Shown here in pieces: positions 53,544-63,940 of a stretch of DNA of 64,000 nt. A program made the position numbers and the translations under genes. Source of the DNA: Adineta vaga (Eukaryota > Rotifera); assembly GCA_021613535.1 (NCBI GenBank), contig CP075492.1, forward strand, positions 16,244,001 to 16,308,000, given 5' to 3'. The notes beneath the pieces were generated by a model. That model saw only the letters and a list, made by a program, of their open reading frames with translations. It made no database searches and was not told the origin of the DNA. Position 1 is the first letter of the stretch. Each line of letters opens with the position of its first letter.

Positions 53544-55664
53544 ATGGGTGGAAAAAAGTCTAAACCTATTCTTGATTCTCCTGATGGATCAACAAGAGTA
53601 GCACAAATATCATCAGATATTGGTTTAGAAAGAAATATTGAACAAAATTATCTTCTCATTTGGCTAAATCCATATTTTAACGAGAACAATGTAAATTGTC
53701 GTAATTCTGTTACTTATTTGAGACATATTTTCAGTACTATTCATACATTCACAGATGTCGATCATTGTATCGATTATCTTACTGATGTCAAAAATGAAAA
53801 AGTCTTTATGATTATTTCCAGTGCTATTGATCAAACTTTAATACATCTCATTCATGATATATATCAACTTGATTCCATCTATATACTTTGTGAAAATCTT
53901 TCATGGCACGAACAGTGGGCAACAAGCTGGCCCAAAGTAAAAGGTATTTTCATACAATTATTATCCGTTTCAAGAGCATTAAAAGAAGTAACTAAACGAT
54001 GTGATCAAGATCTAATTTCGTTAAGCTTTTGTTCACCAAATAACAATACATCCGATTTTAATCGTGATGAACTCGATCAATCATTTATGTACACACAATT
54101 ATTTAAAGAAATTCTGTTAGAAATCGACTACGATAAACAAGCGATTGAAGACTTTGTCTCTTGCTGTCGTCAACAATATTCAAATAATGATACTAATTTT
54201 GATTTTATCAATAAATTCGAACACGAATATTATCTTCATTCTCCCATTTGGTGGTATACTCACACATGGTTTTTATATTCATTGGTTAATCGAGCTTTAC
54301 GCAATATGGAAGTTGATATTATCATTAAATTAGGTTTCTTCATATCCGCTCTTCATCAACACATCGAACAACTCTACACAGAACAATTTGCCAGTGCTCA
54401 AAAACAATATTTTATAGTTTACCGAGGACAAGGTTTATCGACGAGAGACTTTGAAAAACTTATGAAAGCGAAAGGTGGATTGATTTCATTTAATAATTTC
54501 TTGTCGACAAGTATCGATAGAGACGTATCACTTGCTTTTGCTGATAGTAATCGAAATAATCCTAATACAATAGGAGTTCTTTTTAAAATGACAATTGATC
54601 CAAGAATCTCATCATCACCGTTTGCTCGCTTGGATAATACTAGTTGCTTTATGAATGAACAAGAAATCCTGTTTTCTATGCATACAGTTTTTCGTATTGA
54701 TTCATTAGAACCTTTCGTCGACAATCAACAGATTTGGCAGGTTGCGCTGACACTCACTAATAATACTGACCAACAGCTTAATTCAGTTGCAGATGGAATA
54801 CGACATAGATTAGCGGGACTGTCTGAACCCGTTCGATTGATTGGCATACTCAGTCTGCTTGCTAACTTCAAAGAAGCCGAAGACTTGCTAAATACTGTAG
54901 ACAGTCACATGTTTGATGATGACGATAAAGCAGGTTTGTCTCTGATGACTGGTTCTTTAAAAATTGCACAAGAGGACTATGAGGGAGCAATGTCACTTTT
55001 GACAGAGGCACTTGATATTCTCCAAAGGAATCCGACTCAAAATTATCTTTTCATTGCTTTTGCCTATAGCAGTATTGGGTCAGTATACTACCATATGGGA
55101 GAGTACTTACGAGCGATTTCTTCTTATGAAAAAGCAATGGAAATTTTGCCTGAATGTCCCTCTTCAAATGATAATTATTTGGCTATTATCTATAAAAGTG
55201 TTGGGTTGGTTTATTCTAAGATGGGAGAGTATTCAAAAGCGATTTTTTTCCATAAAAAAGCGATCGCTATCTATCAAAAAGAAAATCTTCCTGGGAACGA
55301 TACACATTTGCTTGTGTCCTATAAAGACCTTGGTTTCGTTTATGAAAATATAAAAGACTACTCAACATCAGTTTATTTTTATGAAAAAGGACTTCAACTG
55401 TGCCAACGAATGGTTCTTCCAGATCATCCTCATTTGGCTATTTACTACAAAGATATCGCATCTGTGTATTTCAAGATGCATAACTACCATAAAGCACTTC
55501 GATATTACCAACAAGCACTTCAAATATGTCAAAAATGTCTGCCTTCAAATCATCTTAGGTTAGGTGAAATGTATTCGATAATTGGTCGCGTTTATAACAA
55601 AATGGGAGAGTACTCAAAAGGAATTGCTTTCTCTAAAAAAGCACTTAAAATTCTTACTCAATGA
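53544..55664 (+). CDS. ADP-ribosyltransferase-TPR protein with myristoylation-type N terminus
   Basis: Intronless, 706 residues. MGGKKSKP fits the N-myristoylation consensus (Gly2, Ser6, Lys7), so membrane attachment is likely, unlike the paralog at 25469. Residues about 33-152 are the same alpha/beta N-terminal domain (NYLLIWLNPY, VFMIISSAID, SIYILCEN). The ART domain (about 180-400) has YRG with Arg294, FLSTS at 319-323 and EQE at 372-374: a complete R-S-ExE set. From about 430 on come six to seven TPRs of 42-44 residues (YSSIGSVYYHMGEYLRAISSYEKAMEI). Predicted mono-ADP-ribosylation of Arg in targets bound by the TPR part. No defects. Confidence 0.88.
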   Translation: MGGKKSKPILDSPDGSTRVAQISSDIGLERNIEQNYLLIWLNPYFNENNVNCRNSVTYLRHIFSTIHTFTDVDHCIDYLTDVKNEKVFMIISSAIDQTLIHLIHDIYQLDSIYILCENLSWHEQWATSWPKVKGIFIQLLSVSRALKEVTKRCDQDLISLSFCSPNNNTSDFNRDELDQSFMYTQLFKEILLEIDYDKQAIEDFVSCCRQQYSNNDTNFDFINKFEHEYYLHSPIWWYTHTWFLYSLVNRALRNMEVDIIIKLGFFISALHQHIEQLYTEQFASAQKQYFIVYRGQGLSTRDFEKLMKAKGGLISFNNFLSTSIDRDVSLAFADSNRNNPNTIGVLFKMTIDPRISSSPFARLDNTSCFMNEQEILFSMHTVFRIDSLEPFVDNQQIWQVALTLTNNTDQQLNSVADGIRHRLAGLSEPVRLIGILSLLANFKEAEDLLNTVDSHMFDDDDKAGLSLMTGSLKIAQEDYEGAMSLLTEALDILQRNPTQNYLFIAFAYSSIGSVYYHMGEYLRAISSYEKAMEILPECPSSNDNYLAIIYKSVGLVYSKMGEYSKAIFFHKKAIAIYQKENLPGNDTHLLVSYKDLGFVYENIKDYSTSVYFYEKGLQLCQRMVLPDHPHLAIYYKDIASVYFKMHNYHKALRYYQQALQICQKCLPSNHLRLGEMYSIIGRVYNKMGEYSKGIAFSKKALKILTQ

Positions 55665-55911
55665 TCTTCTACAAAACATCTTAATACGGAGTAGACCAGA
55701 ATTTTGATAATTACATCCACAAGTTCAATACAAATTTGTTTGAGTATCAGAGTGAAAATTTTTGATAAATAATTCTATTATGCCTTATAAAAAGCTATGA
55801 TAGGAAATATACGCATATTCTTCGTTTTCTCATTGATAAGAGTATAAAACACATTGTGTTTCGTATATGAAATCATAATACAAAAAAGAAACTGTTCAAG
55901 CCAGAGATGTC

Positions 55912-56455
55912 CATGGCGGTGCTGCTCACTGTATAATTTCACACATACATCATGATCAAATGATATTGACTTGTCATCTTTGAGAATAGCATAAACAATA
56001 CGGCGATCATAGATGAAGACGGATGGTGAACGTGTTGGAATAATATCAACTAGTGTTGAATCGATATTTAAATTTATTTTTACATTGTTAATACATGCCT
56101 GTAATACTTCTTATAATTGTTCACCGACGTATAAGTCAACAGATGTATGCGACGGAATGAATACGAAACGACCATTGGTTGCACGAGCAAGACTTTTGAT
56201 AAGCGAACGACTTGGTGCATGATCTAAACCAAATGAAAAAATTCTGACGGAAGCCCTCATCCAGCGACATTGGAAATTTCACCATCTGAGAGAACTCTTG
56301 AAGCCATTTCAAAGGTGGCAACTAAAAAAAAAGAAACATCAAAATCAGTATATTATATTCAATAAAACTATAAAAATTACTTACTAGTCCAGTGCCATCA
56401 TGTCTGCACCCATGCTGTTAATAAGTTCTTCAGTAGGTGTAAATTATGCCATAAT
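55912..56455 (-). pseudogene. VWA5-like (von Willebrand factor A domain protein 5) remnant
   Basis: Minus-strand reading gives SMGADM, PPLKWLQ, then FSFGLDHAPSRSLIK and ARATNGRFVFIPSHTSVD, and a final DRRIVYAILKDD block, in the order found in VWA5A-type proteins. An intron-like gap lies at about 56331-56395. Frame breaks (one base missing after SMGADM, a shift near 56265 and a TAA after YVGEQL) show decay. The MIDAS DxSxS part and the N-terminal VIT domain are absent. Confidence 0.65.
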
Positions 56456-58550
56456 AGAATCAGATTCGACTGATTTTCTACTAAATTGAAATCCATGATT
56501 ATGTCTCGATCTAAATGAGTGTAATCTCATGGGGGAATTCGGATTATCTCACGTATGTTAGTTAGACATAAATTATGAAATAATCATCATCTTTAGAACA
56601 GATGATCAACTGAAATTTGTTCAACGAAAGGTATGCATCTATTTGTTATTTATGATATTGTGATCAAGTAGAATACCTTTCTACATGATTATCTTATTAT
56701 ATTTGTAATTGAATAATAAACCTAAACAATGGTTTATTCTAATGTATAATCATACGATTTCATAGAAATAAAGATATCAAAAAAGTATGTTACCTAGTTA
56801 AGCTATTACCATTGTAATATCCAATATTAATATTTAGAAAATGATTATATGAATCAAAATATCTGTTTCAATAAAATAGTGATTAATAACACCACAGCAT
56901 AGTACAGCCTTTATACATATAGTTACATTGGAATTTTGAGTATAGAAATGATTATAAAATAAAGAAGTAATCAGTTAAAAATGAAAAATAATGAAATATA
57001 GATAAATATACATTGAATTGCTTTATGAGTAAAAAAAAATTATCGAGTATATACAAAGAATTCGAAGAATATGGTAATTTCTCGTTGATAAATCTTGAAC
57101 TATAATGAAATTCAAATTAATGAATTGTTCTCAATTTTATTAAAACGTACCTTGTTTTTGTCGTTTTGTTGAGCTTTTCGTTATTCAAACGTTGTTCGAT
57201 AACAATTTTTTCAGTAATTGTTTGCCCATGAGATCGATCTAAAGAACTGTTCGCTTTGTTGGTTTTCTTGATGTTTCATTTGACGATGTGGAAAACACTC
57301 ATTGTATTGCACTTCTAATTGCTGTTAATGGATGTTGAAATTTTTGTGATGATGAATTCATCATCTCATCATTTAAGAAAAAGACTTTCTATTTTAGTGA
57401 TAGTGCATATAAGACACAATTACCTTCATCATACGTATTAATACCAATTGTTGCAATATCTGCTTTTCTTTTTTTTCCTCGTTGTTGTACTTGAACTAAT
57501 TGATGATTTTTTATCAATGATACTTTTCTCTCTGAAATTCCTCTTTCTTCTTCTATTGACTCTACAGAGGATGTGGGTGTGAAGAAGAGATACCTTGGCC
57601 CGCATCCACCCACACCATCACCCTCAAGATGGACTAGATTTAATCATTTGAGCAAACGTTTTTGGATTGGTTGGATAGAACCGGTCGAGTTATCTCTAAA
57701 AATGTTGCTTTCAATAGTTTCAGGCAAATTTTTCTATAAAACTTTCGAAAAATCTTATTGCTTGGAATACGATTAGTATACGGCCATATATTTATCGTTC
57801 GAAAGTATTTTATTCTAAAAGTGCATAGTAGATCGGATGTGGAAAAAAAACCTATTTCAACGAGATTACAAAATAAAACAGCTCTAACTATGAATAGAAT
57901 TACTGACAGTTCTGACAGCCGCCAAAAAAGATTATGAATGAACTTTGAATGAAATTCTTCCTTCATTGAGAAAAAGGACTTGCGTCGGATGCCTAAAGCA
58001 ACACCATGCTATAAATGGTTAAAATTATGCTTGTATATAACAGATCATTATAAAATATCTTTAGCTGAATTAAAGAAAGAGCTAACGTCAGATTCAGTTT
58101 GAATTTCTCTCAGATTTTGCGTTGTTTTAACATTCAAACACCAATACATCCATATTTTCTTCCATGCCATCAATTGATTCTTATTTCTTGATAAACAAAC
58201 TATATTATTATAAACTATCTAAATTTCTTGACGTCAAGACTCAAGAAATATATAGTTCGATGTAGTTTTATCTCTGCTTTTAAATGATGAAAATCGTGAG
58301 TCTATATTTTTCTCTATCGAACATTATTCTAAAAATATCCGTTCTACTCCTCCTTCTTTTTTGAAAGAAATACTACTACTCAGCATGAATAAACATAACG
58401 AGCAGTCGTAATTCACGGGTGAACACATTCATTAAGATATTCTTATACGCAGTTCGATAATCTTTATCTAGAAAGAAAAAGAAAAAGAAAAAGAGAAAAC
58501 ATCAACGTATTATCATTACATTAGAAAGGAGTAAAATAGATTACGTGAGG
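56456..58550. other. Gene-poor AT-rich region
   Basis: About 2 kb without a recognisable gene. A telomere-like hairpin lies at 57566-57630. A minus-strand stretch at 57391-57560 is Lys-rich (QQRGKKRKADIATIG) but unassigned. Confidence 0.5.
57566..57630. repeat. Telomere-like hairpin element
   Basis: Left arm AGAGGATGTGGGTGTG, loop, right arm CATCCACCCACACCATCACCC followed by TCAAGAT. Confidence 0.75.
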
Positions 58551-59593
58551 ATGTCAAATTCCACTGTTTTACCATTTACTTTTGCTTCTCAACAAATGGT
58601 TATCTATGTAGGCACCTTTCTCTTGGTTGCTGGTCTCATTGGTAGTCCATTGATTCTACTTGTATTTCTTAGTCTTCGAACTTTTCGACAAAGTTCATGT
58701 GTATTCTATCTAACTGTTATGTCAACTGTTAATATTTTTCATTTATTTTATGGTTTATTCACTTATATCATAATCAATGGGTTTACGATTAATTGGTTGA
58801 ATATGTCACTGTTGTATTGTAAATTCCGTCTATTCTTTGTTCAATTAGGTCTACTAACATCCTTTTCATGCATGTGTTTCGCAACTATTGATCAATTCCT
58901 GGTAACTAGTTCTCGGCCGCAATGGCATCGATGGTGTAATATCAAAGTAGCTCGTTATATGTTGATAGGAGCAGTTATACTTTGGATTTTACATGGAATT
59001 CCATTTATAGTGTATCACAATCATACTCTATCACCGATAACAGGAAAAATAAGTTGTATAATAACAAATGTCATATTTCAAAAGTATTACAACGTTTTTT
59101 ATGGGCCTATCCTCATAAGTACTTTACCGATTATAAGTATGATCTTATTTGGAATTTTAGCATATCGAAACGTTCAGCAAATAGCTTATCGAGCAGTCCC
59201 ATTAGTTCGACGAGAATTAGATAAGCAATTAACAACGATAGTTCTTGTACAAGTCTTTTATGATGCTATTGCACTTATACCATTAGCCATTATGAGCATA
59301 TTTAATAGTATTTATGGTATTCCAAGTGATCCTTTTTCGGCAGCACAATTGACTTTTATCACAGCTTTAGGTTACACCATATCTAATTTTCGTTATGCGG
59401 TAAATATTAATCATAGTGAAACATCTTCTTTAAAAACTATGCATTTTTTAAATATTTTCAGGGATCATTTTACATATATGTATGTGTATCACAACGATTT
59501 CGTCAACAATTAATCTATGTTTTGTTTACTATTCATTTCAATCGATTTCGTCATCGAAAAGTAAATAATAATCAAGTAGAACCAGAGACATGA
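58551..59593 (+). CDS. Rhodopsin-like 7TM receptor (bdelloid-type), two exons
   Basis: Exon 1 58551-59399 and exon 2 59462-59593, with a 62-bp GTAAAT..TTTCAG intron, give 326 residues. The unspliced frame would stop at 59513 without a proper TM7; splicing yields GSFYIYVCVSQRFRQQLIYV, a good TM7 end and basic C tail. Seven hydrophobic segments, N-terminal sequon NST, Cys at the top of TM3 (YCKFRL), and FATIDQF in place of DRY. The conserved CKFR...CMCFATIDQF...ILHGIP wording marks a large bdelloid receptor group and matches the fragment at 45471. Likely plasma-membrane sensory receptor; ligand unknown. Confidence 0.85.
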
Positions 59594-60060
59594 TGCTTTC
59601 ATATATTTTTGTGTGTTGTATTGTTATTTAATACTTTCTATGGCATGTCGTAAATAAAATATAACAGAGTCATTCGCCTTTTTAACAATAGACAAAAATG
59701 AATTATTTCACAGAAAATAGCTAAAGAAAAGACAATCATGGGTGTGGGATGTGAGTGAAGCATAGACATTCAAACCCTTATTTTTTTCTTTGGATATTAA
59801 CTTCTTCCGGCTCACATCAAGATTTCTTACAAAGAATGGTATATATGAGTACTTTACTCGCAAGATGGGGAAGTGACTTTTAGACATATATTTTCATTTT
59901 ATTCCTTCGATTCGCTTTACAGCACCACTTGATATTCTGTCATGATAGATTGTTGATAAGACATAGTCAATATTTGTCTACTTTTTTCCTTTCTGTATAC
60001 GATATGCAGTTGCGGAAGAGACAAGAACGAAGTAGCATTTCTTTTTTTTTTATCAAAAAA
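59594..60060. other. Intergenic with a weak telomere-like fold-back
   Basis: GGGTGTGGGATGTGAGTGAAG followed by CATTCAAACCC at 59737-59780 is a degenerate member of the hairpin family. Otherwise nothing. Confidence 0.45.
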
Positions 60061-61090
60061 ATGAGTGATCACATCGTTCCGTCACGTTTAGAAGATCTAC
60101 CAAACGAAATCCTTATTAGTATTTTCTATAGATTTTATGAATTAAACCAACGTTTCGACGCTCTACTGTCTTCTTATACGGTACCTAAACTACTGGTAGT
60201 TGACGAAGACAAGCTAACAGAGCCATGTATGGAATTATTTCTGCCGCGAGCGCATAGTCTGTATCTGAGAGTCAATTGGCCAAGTGCCGAGCAAGTTCTC
60301 ACTCAGTTTTATCTTGTAGAGAGATTAGTTCACCTTGAACAATTACGTCTGTCTAATAAAGCCAAGGTTCATTCGATACTCTATGAACTGATTTTCTCCA
60401 ACGTTTTTCCATCTCTTAAACGCTGTTTATTTGGGTTCGGTTGAGTCGTCATCGAATTGGATTGGCTCCCCTGGGCTAGTAACAGTTTGTTTGGCTCTTT
60501 ATGATCCAGAAACGTTCGAATGCGTTCTGACTGCTTGTTCCAATTTAAAATCGCTCGACATACACGGTTCTTGGGGAATTACAATCAACCACAACCAGTC
60601 ACCGTCATATATCACCCAAGCATTTCGTGCTCCTCGCAGTAATCCAGACGCTATTACTTATTCGAGTTTACGACGACTCGGCGTCATGCTGAAGGGCCGA
60701 CGAGACATCGCTACTGATCTTGATAACATACTGACACTTGTACCCAATGTGGAGCGTTTAGTTTTGTTGTACGGAACTTTGTACGAATATAATGTGGTGG
60801 AAACATTCGCCATGATCGCCCAACGTTTGCCTTATCTGCAGAGGATAGACTGTGATCTTAGTTTAAGCTTGCCGCAGCATAACACATCAATTATCAACTA
60901 TATTCAGCAACTGCATGCAAGCTTCAACCAGCTTCATATTGATCAGGCTTATATTTTCTATTTCCTGCGAACATATGCGAGAAGTGCTTCGAACGCACCA
61001 TTTCCGTTCTCAACAGTATTTCCTCAGAACTGTGTTGGTTTTACTTTTTCTGGCGATAGTGTTGTACCACTACAATTCAGCAACACTTAG
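60061..61090 (+). pseudogene. F-box / LRR-like gene with deletion and frameshift
   Basis: ATG at 60061 leads to RLEDLPNEILISIF, the start of an F-box, but about ten residues of the motif appear missing before ELNQRFDALL. The first frame ends at 60444. Coding continues in another frame from about 60427 (LGSVESSSNWIGS) to 61090 with the usual Leu-rich C-terminal region (PNVERLVLLYG, LPYLQRIDCDL); one extra T in the TGTTTATTTG stretch explains it. G+C content is a little higher than in the other F-box genes here. Probably non-functional. Confidence 0.65.
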
Positions 61091-61307
61091 CAGCCGATGC
61101 GTTCTTTGTCTTAGAATGGTGACTACCAAAATTATGCATTGGATAACCATTTTGTGAAAAACTTTTATGTATATTTGTTAAACAAGACAATGGAATAAAA
61201 ACTTTTCTTTCGAGAAAATATGACGAACTATGTTTCAGTTACGATAATAACAAAGAAGTAGTAGTTTCGATTAGTGGCGTAACCTGAGTTTAGCATGTTC
61301 AGATGCG

Positions 61308-61358
61308 TAGATGGGTGTGGGTATGAAAGATTCTCTTCACCCACACCCACACCCTCAA
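61308..61358. repeat. Telomere-like hairpin element at a gene break
   Basis: Left arm TAGATGGGTGTGGGTATG, right arm CACCCACACCCACACCCTCAA. Similarity to the gene at 61866 starts at the next bases. Confidence 0.85.
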
Positions 61359-61542
61359 TACTATGATCAATGTGCACCGTCAAAATGTATTTATGTTATT
61401 GAAATACCTGAAACAATTGAACAAAATCGAAACAAAAACTGATGTTGCATCTTCTATTAGTTTATTTATTGGTATAATCGGTGGCATTATTGTTATTTTA
61501 CACTTAGTTATACTACAATTGGTCAAACTCATTATTGAATAA
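61359..61542 (+). pseudogene. C-terminal remnant of the two-TM Cys-rich family
   Basis: YDQCAPSKCIYVI, then after a frame break SLFIGIIGGIIVILH...VKLIIE, parallel to the last 65 residues of the protein at 61866 (YEQCAPSFCTYLT, IGIIGGIIAILH, VKLIID). Everything upstream is replaced by the telomere-like hairpin. Confidence 0.85.
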
Positions 61543-61865
61543 ACTTTTACTAAAAAATAAAAAACAAACTATTTATATTTCAAGAGAAGAAGTGGCTTCT
61601 CCTATATAGTCCTGACTTCAAATGATTCAAACTTTGACGTAGTTAGCAAAAAAATGACTTTCTATTTATTTTTGCATATAGAGAGATGACGGTGAATAAA
61701 TTAACGAGTATTCATGCATATGTAATATAAAAAAAAAACTTTCTCATTCAGGAAATGTATTTCAAAGTAATTACTTCAATGCGATAATTTATACTGTGGA
61801 CAATTATTTGAATGTATACTTTTTTTCCAACATAAAACTATATCAAACGCCGATTTTACTTTACA
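61543..61865. other. Promoter-side spacer, no gene
   Basis: AT-rich stretch between the family remnant and the intact member; nothing recognisable. Confidence 0.4.
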
Positions 61866-63165
61866 ATGATTGGTACTACGAAAGTCTATCGTAAGTTTTG
61901 ATTTTCTTTTAAATTAAAGTTCAAACTTTTTTTCAGCTTTAGAACCTCCAGATATTCAACGTACACGTCGTATCAAAAAGATATCAACAATATTAGGCAC
62001 TACTTTATTCATTTTATCGTTGGCATTTCCTGCTTACATTGTGAAAACAATTGTAACAAAACAGCCTACGTATACAATTATTAAACCAAAAGTGACAAAA
62101 AGTGTTACACAAACAATTCGTATTGCCCAACCTAGTCTGGCTCTGTATTCACAATTATATTCAACATACCCAGAAACGCTTCAATGTTTATGTAGTCAAT
62201 CGTCGATCAATCATAATGCATTTCTTCAAGTGCAAGCTGAATTTCATCCGATCTGTAATAGTAGCTTTATAACTGACGCGTGGATCTATGCTATTTTAGA
62301 TACGAGTCCAACAATTCTCCCTAATGATTTTCGAAAAACAGCTTCATATTCATTTCAAGCATTACGTACATTATGTCAACTAAGTCGTCAAACATTTGAA
62401 AACAAGTTGATGCAATTTTTATCTGATGAATATGTTAGTACAAGTCTTATTCCTGAACAAGTGTTTCATGTGCTAATGAGTGCACGAATAGATCAATTTA
62501 GATCATCAACGATAGATGCCTTTTTATTATCATTCTCAATGATTCGTAATATTGTACAAAGCAACGCCTTATTTTCTAGTTTACAATCAAATGCTATGTT
62601 ACATACTCAAAGTAACAATATTTATTCATTTCCAGCATCATATGATAATGGTTGTAGTTGTGCACTTTCAACAAACTGCATAAGTCAATCGTCGATTTAT
62701 GATTCATCGGGTGTCATTATGATTCGAATACCAGGATTTTATACCGGTTGTTATGTTATTGATGCATTACTTCAATCGAATCTTCAATGTTTTTATAATA
62801 TAACATGTCTAAATCTACTACAGAGTTATATGCCTTCACTAAGTACTTCTTCGATACCCGCCCTATTTGGTTTATCACCGCTAACTAGTTATCCGCAAAC
62901 ATCTATCAAAGATATGTTAAGTAACTTAATGATAGAACAATTGCTCACAACATTATTTTATTCTCGATATTATGAACAATGTGCACCATCATTTTGCACA
63001 TATCTTACTCAAACCACGGAAACAGTTGAATCAATTGATTTGTTTGAAAATAAAACTGATATAATATCTATGATTGGTTTAGTTATTGGTATTATTGGTG
63101 GTATTATTGCTATTTTACACTCAATTTTACTAAGCTTAGTCAAACTCATTATTGATAGAAATTAA
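61866..63165 (+). CDS. Two-TM Cys-rich surface protein (bdelloid-type family)
   Basis: Exon 1 61866-61890 (MIGTTKVY) and exon 2 61937-63165, with a 46-bp intron in phase 1, give 417 residues. A short cytosolic N terminus precedes a TM helix (ISTILGTTLFILSLAFPAYIV); a second TM lies at the C terminus (IGLVIGIIGGIIAILHSILL). The large loop between them has paired Cys (LQCLCSQSS, CSCALSTNC, CYVIDALLQSNLQC, YEQCAPSFC), sequons (NSSF, NITC) and no catalytic motif I know. Topology suggests an extracellular or luminal Cys-bonded domain held at both ends. Function unknown. Two broken relatives flank it on both sides. Confidence 0.75.
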
Positions 63166-63332
63166 ACTATTTTTTCAAACTGAATCTTGTCGCTTTTGTC
63201 TTTTGCTTAATGAAAACAGCTTTGCACTACATAAGAATTTCAAAATATTTTAATCTGTCATTTCTAATGCTAAAACTTGTCTAGTTCGTCTTCGTTGTAC
63301 CAATCCAAAGCTAATCTTGAGATGAAGCATTT

Positions 63333-63940
63333 TTAAAATTTGGTCGATGAATGTTGTGTTTCAAAAAAAGAAAATTTCCCATTTGCTTGTAAAACTGACA
63401 TAAATAAATTACCTTGAATTATATTACGTATCGTATCTAATGTTCGTTTAAATGTTCTTAGGGTTGATTTTTGAATTAATTGAAAAGATATCATTTGATT
63501 ACTAATAAATTTTCTTGGATAATATTCAATTAAACTATTATTAATTGTTTCTTTTGTTAATTTACATAATGATGAAAGAATTCGAAATTGTGATGAACTC
63601 ATTGAAAGAAAATTACGTTTATTAACATGTCTTTCATGATATAAAAAGTTAAACCATTGGTGAGTAATAAAATCTGATGAAATGTTGGATGAAGTTGAAC
63701 AAATTGTTTATATTCAATGGAAATTTGATTACATGGACAGTTGATAGTATTTGGATATATCTGTTTATGATGAATTAAACTTGTTAATTGAATAGTTACA
63801 TTTTCAGATTTCTTATATAATGATTTATATAAAATAATGATAAGTAAAATAGTTATTACGACGATTATATATAATCGCGTACTGATAATCTGTCGACGAA
63901 TTTTTTCTCGATTAGTTGATTTATTTCGAAAGAGATTCAT
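63333..63940 (-). pseudogene. Broken inverted copy of the two-TM Cys-rich family
   Basis: Minus strand from ATG 63940: a TM helix (LYIIVVITILLIIILYKSLY), then NCPCNQISIEYKQFVQLHPTFHQ, matching CLCSQSSINHNAFLQVQAEFHP of the intact gene. The frame breaks near 63600 and continues as LSSLCKLTKETINNSLIE and DTIRNIIQGNLFMSVLQ, then stops at 63333, losing the second half with the C-terminal TM. An ATCTTGAG word lies at 63315, just past the truncation. Confidence 0.7.

Noticed and set aside
57640-57966. 108-residue minus-strand ORF
   Set aside because: No domain or composition bias; no splice or leader support.
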